Assembly (NCBI RefSeq): GCF_024806495.1
Contig: NZ_JANUFF010000006.1
Coordinates: 62,001 to 126,000, forward strand
Direction of reading: 5' to 3'
Length of the DNA: 64,000 nt
Source of the DNA: Chryseobacterium sp. JUb7
GTDB taxonomy: Bacteria; Bacteroidota; Bacteroidia; Flavobacteriales; Weeksellaceae
In this document: in pieces, positions 26,862 to 36,743 of the stretch
How the letters are laid out: each line of letters starts with the position of its first letter
How positions within the stretch are numbered: position 1 is the stretch's first letter
Position numbers and translations under genes: made by a program
The notes under the pieces: generated by a model
What the model was told of the DNA's origin: nothing
What the model saw: only the letters and a program-made list of their open reading frames with translations
Databases searched by the model: none

Positions 26862-28040
26862 TTATTTCTGAATCTCAATCCTCCTTCCTTTCGATAGGTT
26901 AATTTGTAAATCTGTAATTTTTTCAAGTGCATATAACACGCTGGAGAGTTTCTTATCTCTTGAAATGGTTCCGTTAACCTTGATATTTGGAATATTGTTG
27001 TAATCAACGTCAACGTCATACCATCGTTCAATTTGTCTCAAGACTTCCTGCAAAGCTGCTCCTTTAAACTGAAACTCATTTGAAGTCCATGCTGTAAAAG
27101 GTTCGGTATCTACGGAATTTATGGCAAAACCGTCATTGACTAGCTTAGCTTGCTGGCCGGGAACAAGTATAACAGTTGCCTTGTCACGGCTGCTTAACAA
27201 TTCAACTCGCCCACTGACCAAGGTTGTTCTGACAGCAGGTTCATTGGAATAACTGTTGATATTAAACTTAGTTCCAAGTACCTTCACCTGCTGGCCACCC
27301 GAAGCAACAATAAAAGGCTTTGATTTATCATGCGCCACGTCGAAAAAGCCCTCCCCCTGCAATTCAACATACCTGTCTTTATCAGTGAACTTTGTAGGAT
27401 AACGTAAAGAAGACTCCGCATTTAGCCAGACCTTAGTGCCATCGGGAAGCGTTATCTTATACTGTCCCTTACGTGGGGTCGTTAGTGTCGCAAACTGTAC
27501 TTTATTTTCTGATATGCTCGTGCCATCCATATAGGAAGTGCCCTGTTCATTTACTTTTATAGCTTTCTTATCCCCTGCGAGCGAAAGAACTTTCCCATCT
27601 TCAAAAGTTAGCGTTGCTTTATCTGTACCGGGCAGAATATCGCCCGATATGGTAGTTGTTGCTACCTCTGTTGGTAGAATCTTGTCTGATTGGTAAAATT
27701 TATAAAGCCATAGGGAAATGGAAATGGTAAAAAGAACCGCTGCCGCAGTCATCAATCTGAACCAAATGCCCATTGGCTCAGGTTTATCAAGAATTTTATT
27801 GAATTTTGCGAGCTCATCGTCGCTCGAGGAACCCGATTCTTTCAGTTCGATTAGATCAGCAGCCAAACGGTGTTGATCCAATAGCTGTTGGAAAATAGCC
27901 CGATTGGATTCACTTTCTTCTATCCAGTCTTCAAGGAACTCCCTATCCCAATAAGGGAGCTTTTGTCCAGTAATATACTTATGTAGTAATTCCGTGATCT
28001 CAAATCCGTCGAACAATTGTTCCTCTTTCATGTTTCGCAT
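26862..28040 (-). CDS. FecR-family anti-sigma factor, module A
   Basis: A 392-residue protein with a cytosolic N-terminal part (about 1-90) that would bind the sigma factor, one membrane helix (LMTAAAVLFTISISLWLYKF), and a periplasmic FecR domain (LPDGTKVWLNAESSLRYP, ERYVELQGEGFFDVAHD-like segment, VKVLGTKFNINSY). It ends in a DUF4974 region (FKGAALQEVLRQIERWYDVD). It relays the state of SusC, through the STN domain, to the ECF sigma factor. It lies between the sigma gene and susC. The start could also be the ATG three codons in. Confidence 0.92.
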   Translation of the reverse strand: MRNMKEEQLFDGFEITELLHKYITGQKLPYWDREFLEDWIEESESNRAIFQQLLDQHRLAADLIELKESGSSSDDELAKFNKILDKPEPMGIWFRLMTAAAVLFTISISLWLYKFYQSDKILPTEVATTTISGDILPGTDKATLTFEDGKVLSLAGDKKAIKVNEQGTSYMDGTSISENKVQFATLTTPRKGQYKITLPDGTKVWLNAESSLRYPTKFTDKDRYVELQGEGFFDVAHDKSKPFIVASGGQQVKVLGTKFNINSYSNEPAVRTTLVSGRVELLSSRDKATVILVPGQQAKLVNDGFAINSVDTEPFTAWTSNEFQFKGAALQEVLRQIERWYDVDVDYNNIPNIKVNGTISRDKKLSSVLYALEKITDLQINLSKGRRIEIQK

Positions 28041-28092
28041 TTTATATAAAAACCGGAAACTAATAGAGGTTGTCCAAAAGAAAATGAAAAAA

Positions 28093-28677
28093 TTATAAAT
28101 AAAATAACAAAAGTGCGATTCCTTTATTTGAAAGGGTCTTTTTAAGTATAGAAATTGCCCGTGCTTTCTGGCTGTTCACAGTACTGACACTAATATCCAG
28201 TTCCGCCGAAACCTCTTTGGGAGTTTTTCCATCCATCAATTTCTGCATAATGTTCCTGCATTGTTCTGGAAGAAATTCAATGGATTGGCTTAGCTCCCGA
28301 AGTACTTCAGTATGGATCATCTTGCTTAAAATATTCTCGTCATCAAGTTCGTCAAGGTCCTGTGTATATTTGTTAAGACGATTTAACCTTACTTTCTCTT
28401 TCTCAATGACATTCAGGCATCTATTTTTTGTGGAAATATACATAAATGCCTTGACGCTCGCATAGCTCTTAAAGGTTTCCCGCAGCTCAAATGTTTTGAG
28501 CATAACATCGAGAACGACTTCCTGCGCACTGGCCTGATCAAAATTGAAAAGTAGTCTGTTGGCAAAAAAGATCAATGCCGGATGATAGAGCCGGAAAATC
28601 GTATTCATTGCGCCCCTATCACCGCTTTGAAATCGTATAAGCAGTGCCTTTTCTTCGATCTCATGTCTGGATGTCAT
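28093..28677 (-). CDS. ECF RNA polymerase sigma factor, module A
   Basis: A 194-residue sigma-70 family protein. Region 2 spans about 10-90 (GDRGAMNTIFRLYHPALIFF, AFMYISTKNRCLNVI) and region 4 is the HTH MDGKTPKEVSAELDISVSTV near 148-167. It is the first gene of the minus-strand operon sigma-FecR-SusC-SusD-TlpA, in the usual Bacteroidota order. It is held by the adjacent FecR protein and released when the transporter senses its substrate, then activates this operon. The 276-bp region upstream is free of genes. Confidence 0.92.
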   Translation of the reverse strand: MTSRHEIEEKALLIRFQSGDRGAMNTIFRLYHPALIFFANRLLFNFDQASAQEVVLDVMLKTFELRETFKSYASVKAFMYISTKNRCLNVIEKEKVRLNRLNKYTQDLDELDDENILSKMIHTEVLRELSQSIEFLPEQCRNIMQKLMDGKTPKEVSAELDISVSTVNSQKARAISILKKTLSNKGIALLLFYL

Positions 28678-28953
28678 AATAAGGCTATTGATAGAAGAGT
28701 AAAGTTAGTTATTTTATTTTACTAAATTAAATTTAGAGGCTCTTAGGGCTGAAATAACGTAAAAACACAATAATACGTTTATCTGAAACACTTTTATAAA
28801 GTACTGTTATGAGGTTCAATTATCTTTAACTGCATAAAGCAAAAGAATAGAAACATCAGTCCTTACAGTATTTTTTTAATTGAAGGTTGCATAAACAGAT
28901 TATAATTGCTACTTTTCAAGTAAAATATAACCATATTAACTCTGTTTTATCAA

Positions 28954-30051
28954 GTGAAGCATCCTTTAAACGAAAGTCTCAGGACTCAGGTATTAGTTTT
29001 ACCTGCCAAGCACGGAGATTCAATAATCGTAAAAACATTTGACAGCCAAGCAAATCCGTTAAATATAGTTATTGATGGCGGAACACCGGGGACCTTCGAT
29101 GAAGTACTCAGAAGAGAATTTAAACTTATTCCCATAATCGATATTATGGTTCTTACCCATATTGATTACGATCATATTGGAGGACTCATAAAATTTGTAA
29201 AGCATGCGTACTTTAATCCCGAGCAGGTAAAAAGATACTGGTTCAATTCAAAAAATATAAAGTTTACTACCGTAGGAGATAATATACACAGCGGCCATGC
29301 CAAATCGTTTGAGGAACTCCTTATCGACAGGGGAAATATTAAGGATAAATGGACAGAAGATATTATTGTAGGTAGTGATTTGAAGATGCCTGAAGGCATT
29401 ACAGTAGAAGTTGTTTCTCCTTCAAAAGAGATCCTTGATGAACTATATTCAAAGTGGCCGGATCTCAGTGATGAATATAACCAAAAATTGGAGGACCTTT
29501 CAATTTCCGCTGTCAAACCTTCACAGATATTACGGGGCTCATTGGTGGATCTCTCCAAAGAAGATGATACACCCGATAAGACGATCATCGAAGATATTTT
29601 CAACAGTTCTTCGATCGCATTTATCCTTAGAACTTTTGACATGTCCATTCTTTTTCTGGGGGACGCACACCCTTACTTCATTGAACAGACCTTGAGAGCA
29701 AAAGAATATTCGATAGGTAATAAACTCAAAGTGGATTTTGTAAAAGTATCGCATCATGGTAGTAAAAACAACACGACAAATGCCCTTTTAGACTTAATAG
29801 ATTGTGATAAATTCGTAATTTCAACTAACGGTGGAAATTCAACACACACTCATCCGGACAGGGAAACACTCGCACGGATAATTCATCATCCCCAAAGAGT
29901 ACAATCTAAATACATCAAGAAACGAACAATATATCTGAACTATCCAATAGCTAACATAGAACAGAAGGCCGGAGAATTTATAAATGAAGCCGACCTGCAG
30001 CAAGGGAACTGGGAACTGATTGAAAATACAGGTGTTTTAGAAAATGAATGA
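28954..30051 (+). CDS. Lamassu-type effector: metallo-beta-lactamase-fold hydrolase
   Basis: A 365-residue metallo-beta-lactamase-fold protein. The metal site is THIDYDHIGG (H69, D71, D73, H74), in the ComEC-like form, with LGDAHP and VSHHGSKN as later ligands. It starts a tight four-gene operon with a trypsin-like protease, a small accessory protein and an SMC-like ATPase. This order matches the hydrolase-plus-protease variant of Lamassu, also described as an ABC three-component system. In such systems the effector acts when the ATPase complex senses invading DNA. The start is a GTG; no better ATG is in frame nearby. It overlaps the protease gene by 8 nt. Confidence 0.8.
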   Translation: MKHPLNESLRTQVLVLPAKHGDSIIVKTFDSQANPLNIVIDGGTPGTFDEVLRREFKLIPIIDIMVLTHIDYDHIGGLIKFVKHAYFNPEQVKRYWFNSKNIKFTTVGDNIHSGHAKSFEELLIDRGNIKDKWTEDIIVGSDLKMPEGITVEVVSPSKEILDELYSKWPDLSDEYNQKLEDLSISAVKPSQILRGSLVDLSKEDDTPDKTIIEDIFNSSSIAFILRTFDMSILFLGDAHPYFIEQTLRAKEYSIGNKLKVDFVKVSHHGSKNNTTNALLDLIDCDKFVISTNGGNSTHTHPDRETLARIIHHPQRVQSKYIKKRTIYLNYPIANIEQKAGEFINEADLQQGNWELIENTGVLENE

Positions 30052-31153
30052 AGATTTAATTAATAGAATATGTGTGCGAATCACCCTCCATATAGGTGGG
30101 AAAGATGTGAGCTACGGCACTGGAACCTTAGTTAAAGGAAAAGATTATTTTTACGTGGTTACGGCACATCATTGCGTATACGGAGATGAAAATGCTTATC
30201 CTGATATACAGCTAGATCAGATAATTTTACAACAACAAAGGGCCTTTAATGCTCCTTTTGAAGATGTTGAAGTATTGGAAATAATAGGTTCAGATTTTAA
30301 AGAAGACTGGGCGGTTATAAAAGTAAAGCATGTGGATAAAGATGGTATGCATCCTCACATAGCAGCGACAGTGAATTTCAAGCGCAACGATGAAATACTA
30401 TTTACAGGGTTTCAGTTCGCAAACAAAAATGAATCCAGATCATTTAAAAGTACGGTTCAGAACGGGATAGCCAGTGGTGAATTCCGCATTACGTTGGCCG
30501 ACAAAGATACCTTTAAAGCTGGTGGCGATGATGCGAAAGGCCTTTCCGGTAGTGGTGCTTTCCTGATTGATGGTGAGACGTTTCTGTTGATAGGCGTTTT
30601 AAAAAATGTCAAGGGGGATGAAGCATTAAATGATGATATCAAATGCTGCTGCATGGAAAAAATTGCTCCCCTGATCGGTCTTGAGATCTGTGAAGAGTTT
30701 AAAGATCACTCGACAGACACTTTCGGAAGCAAAAAGTTTGGTGAGATTATAATTAACGACAAAAGAACGCTGATGGAAAAGATTCTGGCCGTCAACAACG
30801 ATTTTTCCGAAATGAGGATGAAAAGACTGCGCCGTCAGCTTGCACTGGGAAAGGCCGAACTCGAATTTGTGCAGGAACGTGATATGAGTGCCATAAAGTA
30901 CCGTTTATTTATAGAATGTCAAGAGATGCTCGAAGATTTTGTTGATGAAAATATTGGCACAGTTTTGACTCAGGAACAAATAGAAGATCTTCTCAAAAAA
31001 TTTACGGACAGCGCAATTACAATAATCGAGGTAAAATCAAAAATGTACAAGTACCCGATAATTGACGATAACTTAATGCGCAAAATTGTTTTGGATCTGA
31101 TAAATGAGTGTTATCTGTCATTTGATAAAGAAGGGGTATATGAAACAGAATAG
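30044..31153 (+). CDS. Lamassu-type effector: trypsin-like serine protease
   Basis: A 369-residue protein. The N-terminal 220 residues form a chymotrypsin-like protease domain with histidine in VVTAHHC (H43), aspartate in KEDWAVIKV (D88) and serine in GLSGSGAF (S168). The C-terminal 150 residues are helical and may bind the partner complex. There is no signal peptide, so it acts in the cytoplasm, as expected for a defence protease. It overlaps the hydrolase gene by 8 nt and the next gene by 14 nt. I infer that it is a second effector of the Lamassu-like operon, cleaving host or phage proteins on activation. Confidence 0.82.
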   Translation: MNEDLINRICVRITLHIGGKDVSYGTGTLVKGKDYFYVVTAHHCVYGDENAYPDIQLDQIILQQQRAFNAPFEDVEVLEIIGSDFKEDWAVIKVKHVDKDGMHPHIAATVNFKRNDEILFTGFQFANKNESRSFKSTVQNGIASGEFRITLADKDTFKAGGDDAKGLSGSGAFLIDGETFLLIGVLKNVKGDEALNDDIKCCCMEKIAPLIGLEICEEFKDHSTDTFGSKKFGEIIINDKRTLMEKILAVNNDFSEMRMKRLRRQLALGKAELEFVQERDMSAIKYRLFIECQEMLEDFVDENIGTVLTQEQIEDLLKKFTDSAITIIEVKSKMYKYPIIDDNLMRKIVLDLINECYLSFDKEGVYETE

Positions 31154-31646
31154 AAGCTCAGCAAAAAAAAGATTGATGTTCATCCAAAAGGAGGACTACA
31201 ATTATTTGGCATATAGTACGATAATACTGTTGAAAGTCTTAGACTGTACAACCGAAGAAAAGAGATTTAGGGATTTTAGAAAAATTGCCTATCTGGTTGA
31301 TTTTGTAAACGAAGGCGGAGAACCGAGCCAATTTGAAACACAGCGACTGGCCGATATATATAACAAAGCACAGATAAAGAAAAAGCTGCTCCATCACTTA
31401 GTCATCGTCCTCAAAAACAGGGAACTTATTAGTGTCTCGGTTAACAAATCATCACAGACAATTGATCTTTGGCTAAATAAAGAACTTATACCTGTGGACT
31501 TCTTTGACGCAGAAATATTTGAAAATGAGATAGCGAATGTCGCAGAACTAAAGAGAGCAATGACCTTAAGGGTCAGAAGTATGCCAATAAAATCTTTGGT
31601 AGAAAAAATATTTAATGATAATAATATACTGACGTGGGGAGTTTAA
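31140..31646 (+). CDS. lmuC: Lamassu-type accessory protein (LmuC / ABC-3C middle component)
   Basis: A 168-residue helical protein, with the start taken at the ATG within the end of the protease gene (14-nt overlap). Segments such as FRDFRKIAYLVDFVNEGG and KKLLHHLVIVLKNRELISV look like a winged-helix-like fold. The middle component of ABC three-component systems and LmuC of Lamassu are small proteins in this position. They bridge the effector and the SMC-like ATPase. Sequence recognition is weak; the call rests on size and place between the protease and ATPase genes. Confidence 0.65.
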   Translation: MKQNRSSAKKRLMFIQKEDYNYLAYSTIILLKVLDCTTEEKRFRDFRKIAYLVDFVNEGGEPSQFETQRLADIYNKAQIKKKLLHHLVIVLKNRELISVSVNKSSQTIDLWLNKELIPVDFFDAEIFENEIANVAELKRAMTLRVRSMPIKSLVEKIFNDNNILTWGV

Positions 31647-33550
31647 TTGTTAAAAAAGTAAAGTATTCAGGAGAAAAGTATTTCTACGAGTCTCCGGAAC
31701 TAGATGCTGGAATAAATGTTATCTTGGGTGACAATGGCTCAGGGAAGAGTACATTCAGCTATTTTATTGAATATGCACTGGGCGGTAAAATAAAACCCTT
31801 TGAGGACGATAATGAAGATGCTAGATATTCCTTGATCATAGAGGATACGAACAATTTTGTTCACATTGATATACTAATCGATCAGGTTCCCTATTCACTG
31901 AAAAGGTTTATAGGTGCGCAGGATGTTTTTGTGGACAATGGAATAGCAACCGAAACTTATCCTATCAATAGAAGAGGTGACATCCAAATTTTCTCCGACT
32001 GGATATTAGATAAATTTAAAATCCCTGTCTTTGAACTGTATATTGGTGCTGTACATTGGTTTTTCAATTTCAATGACCTTTTTCGGCTATTGAACTACGA
32101 CCAAAATACAGAGCCGAGAAAAATCTATAAATCGCCTATTGCCGAAAACTTTATTGCCGACTCCATTATTATCAGAAAATCTATCTTCGAAATTCTTCTA
32201 GGAATGTCCTCGGCGGAATACTTTAAAAAATTAGATATCCTTAAGGCAGCAACAAAAAGAAGAGATACAGCAAAAGCATTGTTGCAAAATTATGAATCTA
32301 CGCATGACGCAGTGCAGAACAGTGAAGCGTTGCTACAACGCCAGGTAGAAACAAATACAGAACTGGCGAAACTTGAGGAAGAACGCGATGCTTATCAGAT
32401 AAGAGAAACTACTGTAGATGACAAAATTGGAGAATTGGCTAATATTCAGTCCATGCTTGTCGATCTTGAACTTAAAACCTCAAGGGAAAGAATTTTTCTG
32501 AAATCATTGGAGAATGAGCAGATAAAGGTCGACCAAGTCCACCGTACCCTGTTGGAAGAAATACAGCAGATTCAGAAGATTATCTTCACCCATGACAGGC
32601 TTGACCTATTTTCGATGGAAGTCTGTCCCTTTTGTATGAACAAAAAGGAGATTGCCACAGGTTTCTGTATCTGTGGCTCTAAATTCAAAGAAGATGATTA
32701 TGAAAAATTTGTTTACAACTCAAGTGAATATAAAGATATCCTTTCCCACAGACAAAATAGCATTAAGGCTATTACTCAGGCCAAAGAAGACTATGCAGTG
32801 GATGTTCGAGAAGTAAAAGGAAAAATAGAAAAAAACTCTAAACTTATTGATGAGTATACTACCAAGCTTAAAACAGTAATTGAAACAGCACAATTTGCAG
32901 GAAGCACAACAGTTATCGATGATTATAATGACCAAATCTTAAAGCTGAAAGAACAGTTGATGGAAATTGGTTACGCATTAAGAACAAGTGCTCAATGGAA
33001 AAAATTATTTGATGATCTCGAAACAAAAATTGAAGAACTTAGAACTGCTCAGCAAGAATTCAATACTGCAAAAATTCTGTATGATAAAAATAATGCAAAA
33101 ACGATTGAACTTTTTAATTCAGTCTACAGTTTTCTTTTATCCAAATCCTCCTACGAAAGTACTGAAGCACATATTGACGAAGATTATATGCCTTTTATAG
33201 ATAATCGAGAATACAAAGCTAATAGTAGTGATGTTCCAAAAAGGCTGATGTACTATTTTACTATCCTTGCGCTGGCACTCAGGTTACCTTCGGTTAAGCA
33301 TCCAAGATTCCTTTTGATTGATACACCAGAAGATTCAGGAATCGATACAGATCACCTCAATCAAAATCTAGAACTGTTACTTGAAGCAATCCGAGTTGGA
33401 ATAAATGGAGATCCAAAAGGTAAAGAATTTCAGGTAATCCTAACCACCGGATATGGTAAATTCCCTGCTTCATTCCAGGGTTTTGTCAAGGAACGCTTCT
33501 CAAAACAGGATGGTAACTTTATCTTAAAACAGAAAATGCTCAAAATTTAA
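31634..33550 (+). CDS. lmuB: Lamassu-type SMC/Rad50-like ATPase (LmuB)
   Basis: A 638-residue ABC-type ATPase. The N-terminal Walker A is GDNGSGKST (32-40). A long coiled coil spans about 205-500 and is interrupted by a zinc-hook-like CPFC...CICG cluster. The C-terminal Walker B segment is FLLIDTPEDSG. This is the layout of Rad50/SMC sensors such as LmuB, which recognise phage replication products or DNA ends and unleash the effector. The start is GTG at 31634, overlapping the accessory gene by 13 nt. A strong terminator follows, so the four genes form one unit. Confidence 0.85.
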   Translation: MGSLIVKKVKYSGEKYFYESPELDAGINVILGDNGSGKSTFSYFIEYALGGKIKPFEDDNEDARYSLIIEDTNNFVHIDILIDQVPYSLKRFIGAQDVFVDNGIATETYPINRRGDIQIFSDWILDKFKIPVFELYIGAVHWFFNFNDLFRLLNYDQNTEPRKIYKSPIAENFIADSIIIRKSIFEILLGMSSAEYFKKLDILKAATKRRDTAKALLQNYESTHDAVQNSEALLQRQVETNTELAKLEEERDAYQIRETTVDDKIGELANIQSMLVDLELKTSRERIFLKSLENEQIKVDQVHRTLLEEIQQIQKIIFTHDRLDLFSMEVCPFCMNKKEIATGFCICGSKFKEDDYEKFVYNSSEYKDILSHRQNSIKAITQAKEDYAVDVREVKGKIEKNSKLIDEYTTKLKTVIETAQFAGSTTVIDDYNDQILKLKEQLMEIGYALRTSAQWKKLFDDLETKIEELRTAQQEFNTAKILYDKNNAKTIELFNSVYSFLLSKSSYESTEAHIDEDYMPFIDNREYKANSSDVPKRLMYYFTILALALRLPSVKHPRFLLIDTPEDSGIDTDHLNQNLELLLEAIRVGINGDPKGKEFQVILTTGYGKFPASFQGFVKERFSKQDGNFILKQKMLKI

Positions 33551-33575
33551 AAATAAAAAAGCCTCGAATTGCACT

Positions 33576-33610
33576 GCCCCAAAAAGTTAGACACTTATTG
33601 GGGCTTTTTT
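33576..33610 (+). terminator. Terminator of the Lamassu-like operon
   Basis: GCCCCAA at 33576-33582 pairs with TTGGGGC at 33598-33604 and is followed by six T. The sequence CCCCAAAAAGTTAGACAC also resembles the end of many IS3-family elements, so the terminator may derive from an IS end. Confidence 0.7.
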
Positions 33611-33679
33611 AATTACCATCAATGTATATTAAGTTATTAAGTACCATTGAAGTAAACATCTTTCTCTAAAATACGTTCC

Positions 33680-36600
33680 TTAAGAGATAGTTTTATATCT
33701 TGGCAATCCAATTTCATGCTCCTGCGGATAGGGTGCACGGAACGTCATACTTACATCTTCCTTTATACGCTCTTGGGCTTCATATCTCTTCTCTTCATCA
33801 TGAGAATACCTAGGATCAGAAATAAAAGGCATTTTTGCCATTTTTGTAATTGTGATCGTAGGAAAATGAAAATCTACTTCCACCACTCCTAAAAGTAAAT
33901 AGCACCCACCCCCCTGAAATGGATGCTTTTCAAGGCAGTCCGGGAAATGTGCCGTATCAAAATAGTCCCCATTGACATCGACCCAGGTTCCAAAATACAT
34001 TGTCCCCCTTTTCGTCGGAACATGTTTTCTCGAAATCAAATAGGCTAGCATTTTAACTTGCTTCTTATGATATTGAACAAGCTCATTTGCCATCACTGTT
34101 CCCCTGTACTTTGTCTGTAATAGATCAAAAGGTGTACAGGACACTGGAAAACTTAAAATTTCTATCTCATCAAAAGCATCTTCAAAGATGTTTCTTTTCA
34201 GTTCCGGAAATTTAAATTCCTTTACAGGCTCCTCAAACAATGTTTCAAACCGATGTTCAGGTTTAAAGTCTCCAAGCAGTACCCTGGCTTTTAATAATAA
34301 TTCATTCTTAGGAACTCCGCAAAATCGAAAAGCACCAATAAATATCAATATCTGCAACGTTTCTATGCCAATAGGTATTCGTTTGATAAAGTCTTCCATG
34401 GATTTGTATTGTCCATTCCTTCTCCTGTCTTCGGGAATCAATTGTCCAAGTTTTGATTCCACTTTTTCAAGGTGCATAAATCCCAAATAAATCTCATCGC
34501 CATAAATCGTAGCTTGGTGCTCACTCCTGTTTACACATGGATTCATAATCTTTCCACCAGACATCCTTGCTTCATGAACATACACTTCCGTCCGGTAAAA
34601 ACCACCCGTATTGTTGATAACTGACACCATAAATTCCAACGGATAGTATACTTTCAGATATAAACTCTGATAACTTTCTACAGCGTAAGACGCAGAATGT
34701 GCCTTGCAAAATGAGTAGCCCGCAAATGATTCAATCTGTCGGTAAATCTCTGTACTCAGTTCTTGCGGATGTCCCTGTTGTCTGCAAGATGCAAAAAAAT
34801 CGTCTTTTACTTTTTGAAGTGCCGAAAGTGACCTACCTTTTCCGCTCATTGCCCTTCTGAGAATATCACCATCCGCTGCGGATACTCCCCCATAATGCAG
34901 CGCAATCTTAATAACATCTTCTTGATACACCATGATGCCGTAGGTATCTCCGAGTTGCTCTTCAAAAACTTTATGGAAATATTCAAACTTATCTGGATTG
35001 TTGTGCCGAAAGATATATTCCCGCATCATGCCGCTCTGAGCCACTCCTGGACGTATAATCGACGATGCTGCCACCAGTACTTTATAGTTGTCACATTTTA
35101 ACCTTCGCAGCAGCCCGCGCATCGCAGGACTTTCGATATAAAAACAACCTATTGTCCTTCCCTGGCTTAAAAACTCATTGCATTTTTCTTCATCCTTGGA
35201 AATGTTAGTGTCTTTGATGTTTACCTTAATTCCTCTTTTCTCTTCAAGAAGCCTAACTGTATCATTGATTGTACCCAGCCCTCGCTGAGATAGGATATCG
35301 AATTTCTCAAATCCAATTTCCTCTGCCACATGCATATCCCATTGCACGATCGGAAATCCCTTGGGCGGCATTTCCAGTGCGGTAAAATTTGTTAGGGGTT
35401 CTTCAGAAATAATAATCCCACAAGAATGCATGGAACGCTAATTTGGAAACTTTTCTAAGAGCTTTCCATACTTCTGAACTTGCTGTACTATCTCATCTCG
35501 AAATACTCTTTCAGGATATTTCGACAATTCATCGAGTTCCTCTTTTGGTAAACCAAACACCTTCCCTACCTCCCGGATAATAGATCGGTACTTAAACTCA
35601 ACATTCGTCCCACAGAACGCAACGTAATCTTTGCCGTAACGGTCAAAGATATACTCCAATATAGTATCCCGATCCTGCCAGCTCCAATCGATATCAAAGT
35701 CCGGTGGGCTTTTTCGGTTCTCATTTAAAAACCGCTCAAAATAGAGATCGAGTTCCAAGGGGCAGATATCGGTAATACCCAGACAGTAAGCGACAATACT
35801 ATTTGCACCACTCCCCCGTCCCACATGCATGAACCCCATACTATTACTATACCTGATAATATCCCATGTGATCAGGAAATATCCACTGAAATTAAGTTCA
35901 TCAATAACTTTCAATTCCTTTTCGATCCGCTGTTTTGCCTGTGTGTGACTTTTCCCATAACGTCTTTCCAGTCCAGTAAAAGCTAACCGTGTTAAAAGCC
36001 GCAGGTCATCTTTCTTAGAACCTGTATAAAATTTTCTATTGCGTGGTGTTTCGAATTCAAAGTCAAAACCGCACTCCGAAAGAATTACAGTTGTATTCTG
36101 GATAATTTGCGGATAATTCCGGTAGGCATTTAAAATTACTTTTGGAGATTTTAAATATGCTGTTTTCGAGCAAATTTCGCTTTCTGCTAATTTAGAAAGC
36201 AGCATATTATTATCAATAGACCTCAAAATCCGGTGCAGATTGAATTCCTTCTTCGTGCTGAAAGTCACAGGGTGTAATATGACCATTTTGGGAATCAACC
36301 TTTGATATTCTTTGCGGATCAACATATTTAGCTCTTCCTCCTGAATTCCAATATATTCATTATCATTAAGCTGTTCAGGTCTGTGAGCATTCAGTGGATA
36401 AATGATAAAACAGTGTTCAAAATCAGGTCGCTCAGGTAGATCGATACCATCACAATTATAAGATGTTAGAGCCCGATTTACCTCTCCTATCCCGGTAAAC
36501 TCTTTTGCAATGACAATATAGAGCAATTCACTCCCCTTACGTATCTCAACACCAACAATAGGCTTTATTCCTTTCCCTTCACATTTTTTCTTAAATTCAT

Positions 36601-36733
36601 AAATGCCCGTAATCGTATTGATATCAGTAAGAACAAGCTCTTTAATACCCATTGCGGCTGCCTGGCATACAAGATCGTCAATGGATAACGTTCCATAACG
36701 TAAGCTGTGATAGGAATGGCAGTTCAAATACAT
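33680..36733 (-). pseudogene. dnaE2: DnaE-type (error-prone, DnaE2-like) DNA polymerase III alpha, interrupted by an in-frame amber codon
   Basis: The upstream half (from ATG 36733) has a PHP-like start (YLNCHSYHSLRYGTLS), GRGSGANSIVAY and the catalytic PPDFDIDW. The downstream half continues in the same frame with MHSCGIIISEE, YGIMVYQEDVI and GYSFCKAHSASYA. They are separated only by a TAG at 35438-35440, where a CAG glutamine would be expected in KFPNxRSMHSC. There is no frameshift. The intact product would be 1017 residues, close to DnaE2. An ATG lies three codons after the stop, so two polypeptides could be made by reinitiation. It lies 11 bases downstream of dinB, as in other mutagenesis cassettes. 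Loss of function is likely but not certain. Confidence 0.85.
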
Positions 36734-36743
36734 AGTTGAGAAA

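Noticed and set aside
29172..29648. Minus-strand 158-codon frame opposite the MBL hydrolase gene
   Set aside because: It lies entirely within a well-supported gene whose catalytic motifs are on the plus strand.
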